Position numbers and translations under genes: made by a program. Under the pieces are notes generated by a model that was given only the letters and a program-made list of their open reading frames with translations, had not been told where the DNA came from and searched no databases. Positions 62,439 through 64,000 of a stretch of 64,000 nucleotides of DNA are shown here, piece after piece. Location: the NCBI RefSeq assembly GCF_004104015.1, contig NZ_RYFV01000004.1:110877-174876 (forward strand). The letters are read 5' to 3'. How positions within the stretch are numbered: the stretch's first letter is position 1; the number at the start of each line of letters is the position of its first letter. The DNA comes from Actinomyces oricola. GTDB lineage: Bacteria; Actinomycetota; Actinomycetes; Actinomycetales; Actinomycetaceae.

Positions 62439-63149
62439 ATGCCTCAGAGTCCCGCATCACCCGCATCCGCAACCGGCCCCGAGCCCGCGGCCGGCTCAAC
62501 ACTCCCGGCCAGCTCCCGCGAGATCGAGGTCCGACGTCGAATGGCCGCCCAGGAGCTGTACACCGACGAAGGACCGGGACTGGAGGCGCTCAGCGAACAG
62601 CGCACGCGCGGCAAAGAACTGGCCGCCCAGTTCAATGCGACCTCCCCAAGGGATGCGGCCGGACGCCGTCGACTCCTGGAAAAGATTCTTGGCCGGGCCG
62701 GGGACATGGTCTGGTTCGAGCCGCCCATCCACGTTGCCTATGGCGTCCACACGCACGTAGGCACCCGTGTCTACGCCAACGCCGGGCTCATGCTTATTGA
62801 CGACTCCCCCATTACCATTGGCAATGGCGTCATGTTCGGGCCGCACGTGACCATCACGACCGCCGGACATCCCGTCCACCCCGAGGTGCGTCCGCACGGA
62901 GAACAGTTCTCAGCGCCCGTGATTATTGAGGATGACGTATGGGTCGGCGGGAACGTGACCATCCTGCCCGGCATTAGAATCGGCCGCGGGTCGGTAATCG
63001 CCGCGGGCGCAGTGGTGACGGCCAATGTACCGCCCATGGTCGTGGCCGGAGGTATTCCAGCGCGCGTCCTGCGCCCGATCACCGACGCCGACCGCCAGTG
63101 GACCTACACTCCGCCGCGAACCCTCGACGTTCCCGAACGCCAGGGCTGA
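62439..63149 (+). CDS. Sugar O-acetyltransferase (maltose/galactoside type)
   Basis: 236 aa. The N-terminal Mac domain begins at about residue 30 (MAAQELYTDEGPGL). A left-handed beta helix follows with FEPPIHVAYGVHTHVGTRVYAN, NGVMFGPHVTITTAGHPVHP (catalytic His) and WVGGNVTILPGIRIGRGSVIAAG. This is the LacA/Maa family, acetylating sugars with acetyl-CoA. It carries about 30 extra N-terminal residues. Start ATG 62439 behind AAGGAG. Confidence 0.92.
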   Translation: MPQSPASPASATGPEPAAGSTLPASSREIEVRRRMAAQELYTDEGPGLEALSEQRTRGKELAAQFNATSPRDAAGRRRLLEKILGRAGDMVWFEPPIHVAYGVHTHVGTRVYANAGLMLIDDSPITIGNGVMFGPHVTITTAGHPVHPEVRPHGEQFSAPVIIEDDVWVGGNVTILPGIRIGRGSVIAAGAVVTANVPPMVVAGGIPARVLRPITDADRQWTYTPPRTLDVPERQG

Positions 63150-63154
63150 GCCGG

Positions 63155-63250
63155 ACGAAGGGCCGCCCCACGAGCGGAAGGCCGCCCCGCGGACGGAGGG
63201 CCGCCCCGCGGACGGAGGGCCGCCCCGCGGACGGAGGGCCGCCCCGCGAC
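63155..63250. repeat. 19-bp tandem repeat, about five units
   Basis: GGCCGCCCC recurs at 63162, 63181, 63200, 63219 and 63238, giving five 19-bp units of GGCCGCCCCGCGGACGGAG; the last three are almost exact. Lies just after the acetyltransferase stop. Confidence 0.8.
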
Positions 63251-63310
63251 TCACCCATGATGGGGCTGGTGGAGGAGGGGCAATCTCTACTGAACTCGAC
63301 CGATCCCGCG

Positions 63311-63805
63311 CTACGCGTCGCCCGGTCCGGCCGGCGGGCGCGACCCGCTCTCGCGCCCATTGAGCAGCAGGTACCCGATATACACCACCAATGCGCCCAG
63401 CGAGTTGGCCAGAATGTCCCAGTTCGTCTCATCCAGGGTGAGCCACACCAGGCCGGTCTTCACCGTCAAAAGCTCGAACAGCTCATTAATGCACCCCAGT
63501 GCCGACACCAGGGCGAATAGCGAGAACGCCTCAAGCGACCAGTGCCCGCGCCAGCCCAGCGACCGCTTGAGGTAGTACCACAGCAGCCCGGTGAATAGGC
63601 CGCCGCCCACGAAGTGGGCACTGAAACTGGTGTCCTGCCCCTCAATGAGGGGCGAGGGCAGGTACCACGACACTGCGAACAGCCCGCACGCCGAATACAG
63701 CCACCGGCGCCAGCGCCGCTCCTCAACAAACCCGTTCTTCTTCAGCAGCGCCGGGCACGCCACAGCCATGACGACTGGCACGCAGACGGATATTACGTAG
63801 AACAT
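63311..63805 (-). CDS. Hypothetical membrane protein
   Basis: 164 aa with about four membrane helices (residues 3-18, 37-52, 70-85, 97-110, and a last one near 135-152). The segment CINELFELLTVKTGLVWLTLDETNWDILAN, acidic residues followed by a TND/NWD motif and NSLGALV, recalls YjdF/VanZ-like membrane families, but I cannot assign one. Start ATG 63805. Confidence 0.7.
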   Translation of the reverse strand: MFYVISVCVPVVMAVACPALLKKNGFVEERRWRRWLYSACGLFAVSWYLPSPLIEGQDTSFSAHFVGGGLFTGLLWYYLKRSLGWRGHWSLEAFSLFALVSALGCINELFELLTVKTGLVWLTLDETNWDILANSLGALVVYIGYLLLNGRESGSRPPAGPGDA

Positions 63806-63851
63806 AGGCGAAAAGACTCACTCATGGGGTACGGGCGAACACGGCCCCAAA

Positions 63852-64000
63852 CTAGTGTCGTGTTTCTGAAGTAGTTGGGCGCTTGGCTTTCTTGAGTATC
63901 TGGTCGGCGGGCTTGGTCCAGGAGAAGGGTTTGCAGGTCTTGTTGTAGGTGTCGATGAAGCGTCGGATGGTGGTGGTCAGCTCGCGCACGGAGCGGAAGG
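63852..64000 (-). mobile_element. IS630-type transposase, C-terminal fragment at window edge
   Basis: The minus strand reads ...VRELTTTIRRFIDTYN, KTCKPFSWTKPADQILKKAK, ...TSETRH-stop, the typical end of IS630-family DDE transposases. The gene continues beyond the window. The TAG stop overlaps a TA dinucleotide, the usual IS630 target, so the right end of the element may lie at about 63853. Intactness cannot be judged. Confidence 0.8.

Noticed and set aside
63162..63246. Regular 19-bp repeats considered as a CRISPR array.
   Set aside because: Units are contiguous without spacers and there are no cas genes.

Overview
The window reads as chromosomal DNA of a high-GC Gram-positive bacterium, most likely an Actinomyces-like member of the Actinomycetaceae. 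This is inferred from the very GC-rich, densely packed coding, the actinobacterial forms of DapC, DapD, SdhCAB, FdxA and MenE, and the many GTG starts and ATGA overlaps. I see no rRNA, tRNA or CRISPR array. About 55 protein genes are supported. The only recognisable transposase is a fragment cut by the right edge.

Layout. 65-5434: arginine deiminase pathway genes argF/arcB and arcA flank a divergent sensor kinase/response regulator pair. 5585-13351: menaquinone genes menB, menA and menE are interleaved with small membrane proteins, a VOC-fold protein and the DNA glycosylase tag. 13401-16594: small membrane proteins, a histidine phosphatase and dapD. 16756-20335: a menaquinone-type succinate dehydrogenase/fumarate reductase operon, sdhCAB. 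20533-24912: a methyltransferase with a candidate iron box, citrate synthase, dapC and a ferredoxin. 25197-30110: a VanW-domain protein, typA and a small membrane protein. 30237-41950: two complete peptide-type ABC importers in tandem on the minus strand, each with fused double ATPases, separated by a 58-bp perfect hairpin. 42163-49949: a flavin oxidoreductase, bioY, a lipase-like hydrolase, a NUDIX protein, a patatin, an Old Yellow Enzyme and an M18 aminopeptidase. 50122-53798: a probable catabolic unit of a DapA-superfamily lyase, a C4-dicarboxylate carrier and a LacI regulator. 54041-59518: a GtrA-like protein, a Pth2-like protein, an M48 protease, a HAD phosphatase and a P-loop kinase. 59611-64000: a TetR-controlled drug exporter, a sugar O-acetyltransferase, a membrane protein and the end of an IS630-type transposase.

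How the genes fit together. Menaquinone synthesis, the menaquinone-linked SdhCAB complex and an anaerobic C4-dicarboxylate carrier suggest fumarate respiration or succinate formation. Arginine deiminase and ornithine carbamoyltransferase would give ATP and alkali from arginine. The two peptide importers with the M18 aminopeptidase suggest a peptide-using, host-associated life.

The least explained content is non-coding. (1) Two inverted copies of a 202-bp element with 13-bp terminal inverted repeats and several internal hairpins (7908-8109 and 58454-58655) align without gaps. (2) Short tandem duplications span or start at the stop codon of about ten unrelated genes. (3) A 66-68-bp near-perfect palindrome occurs twice. 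(4) A 61-bp tandem duplication throws the natural-looking start of the M48 protease gene out of frame.
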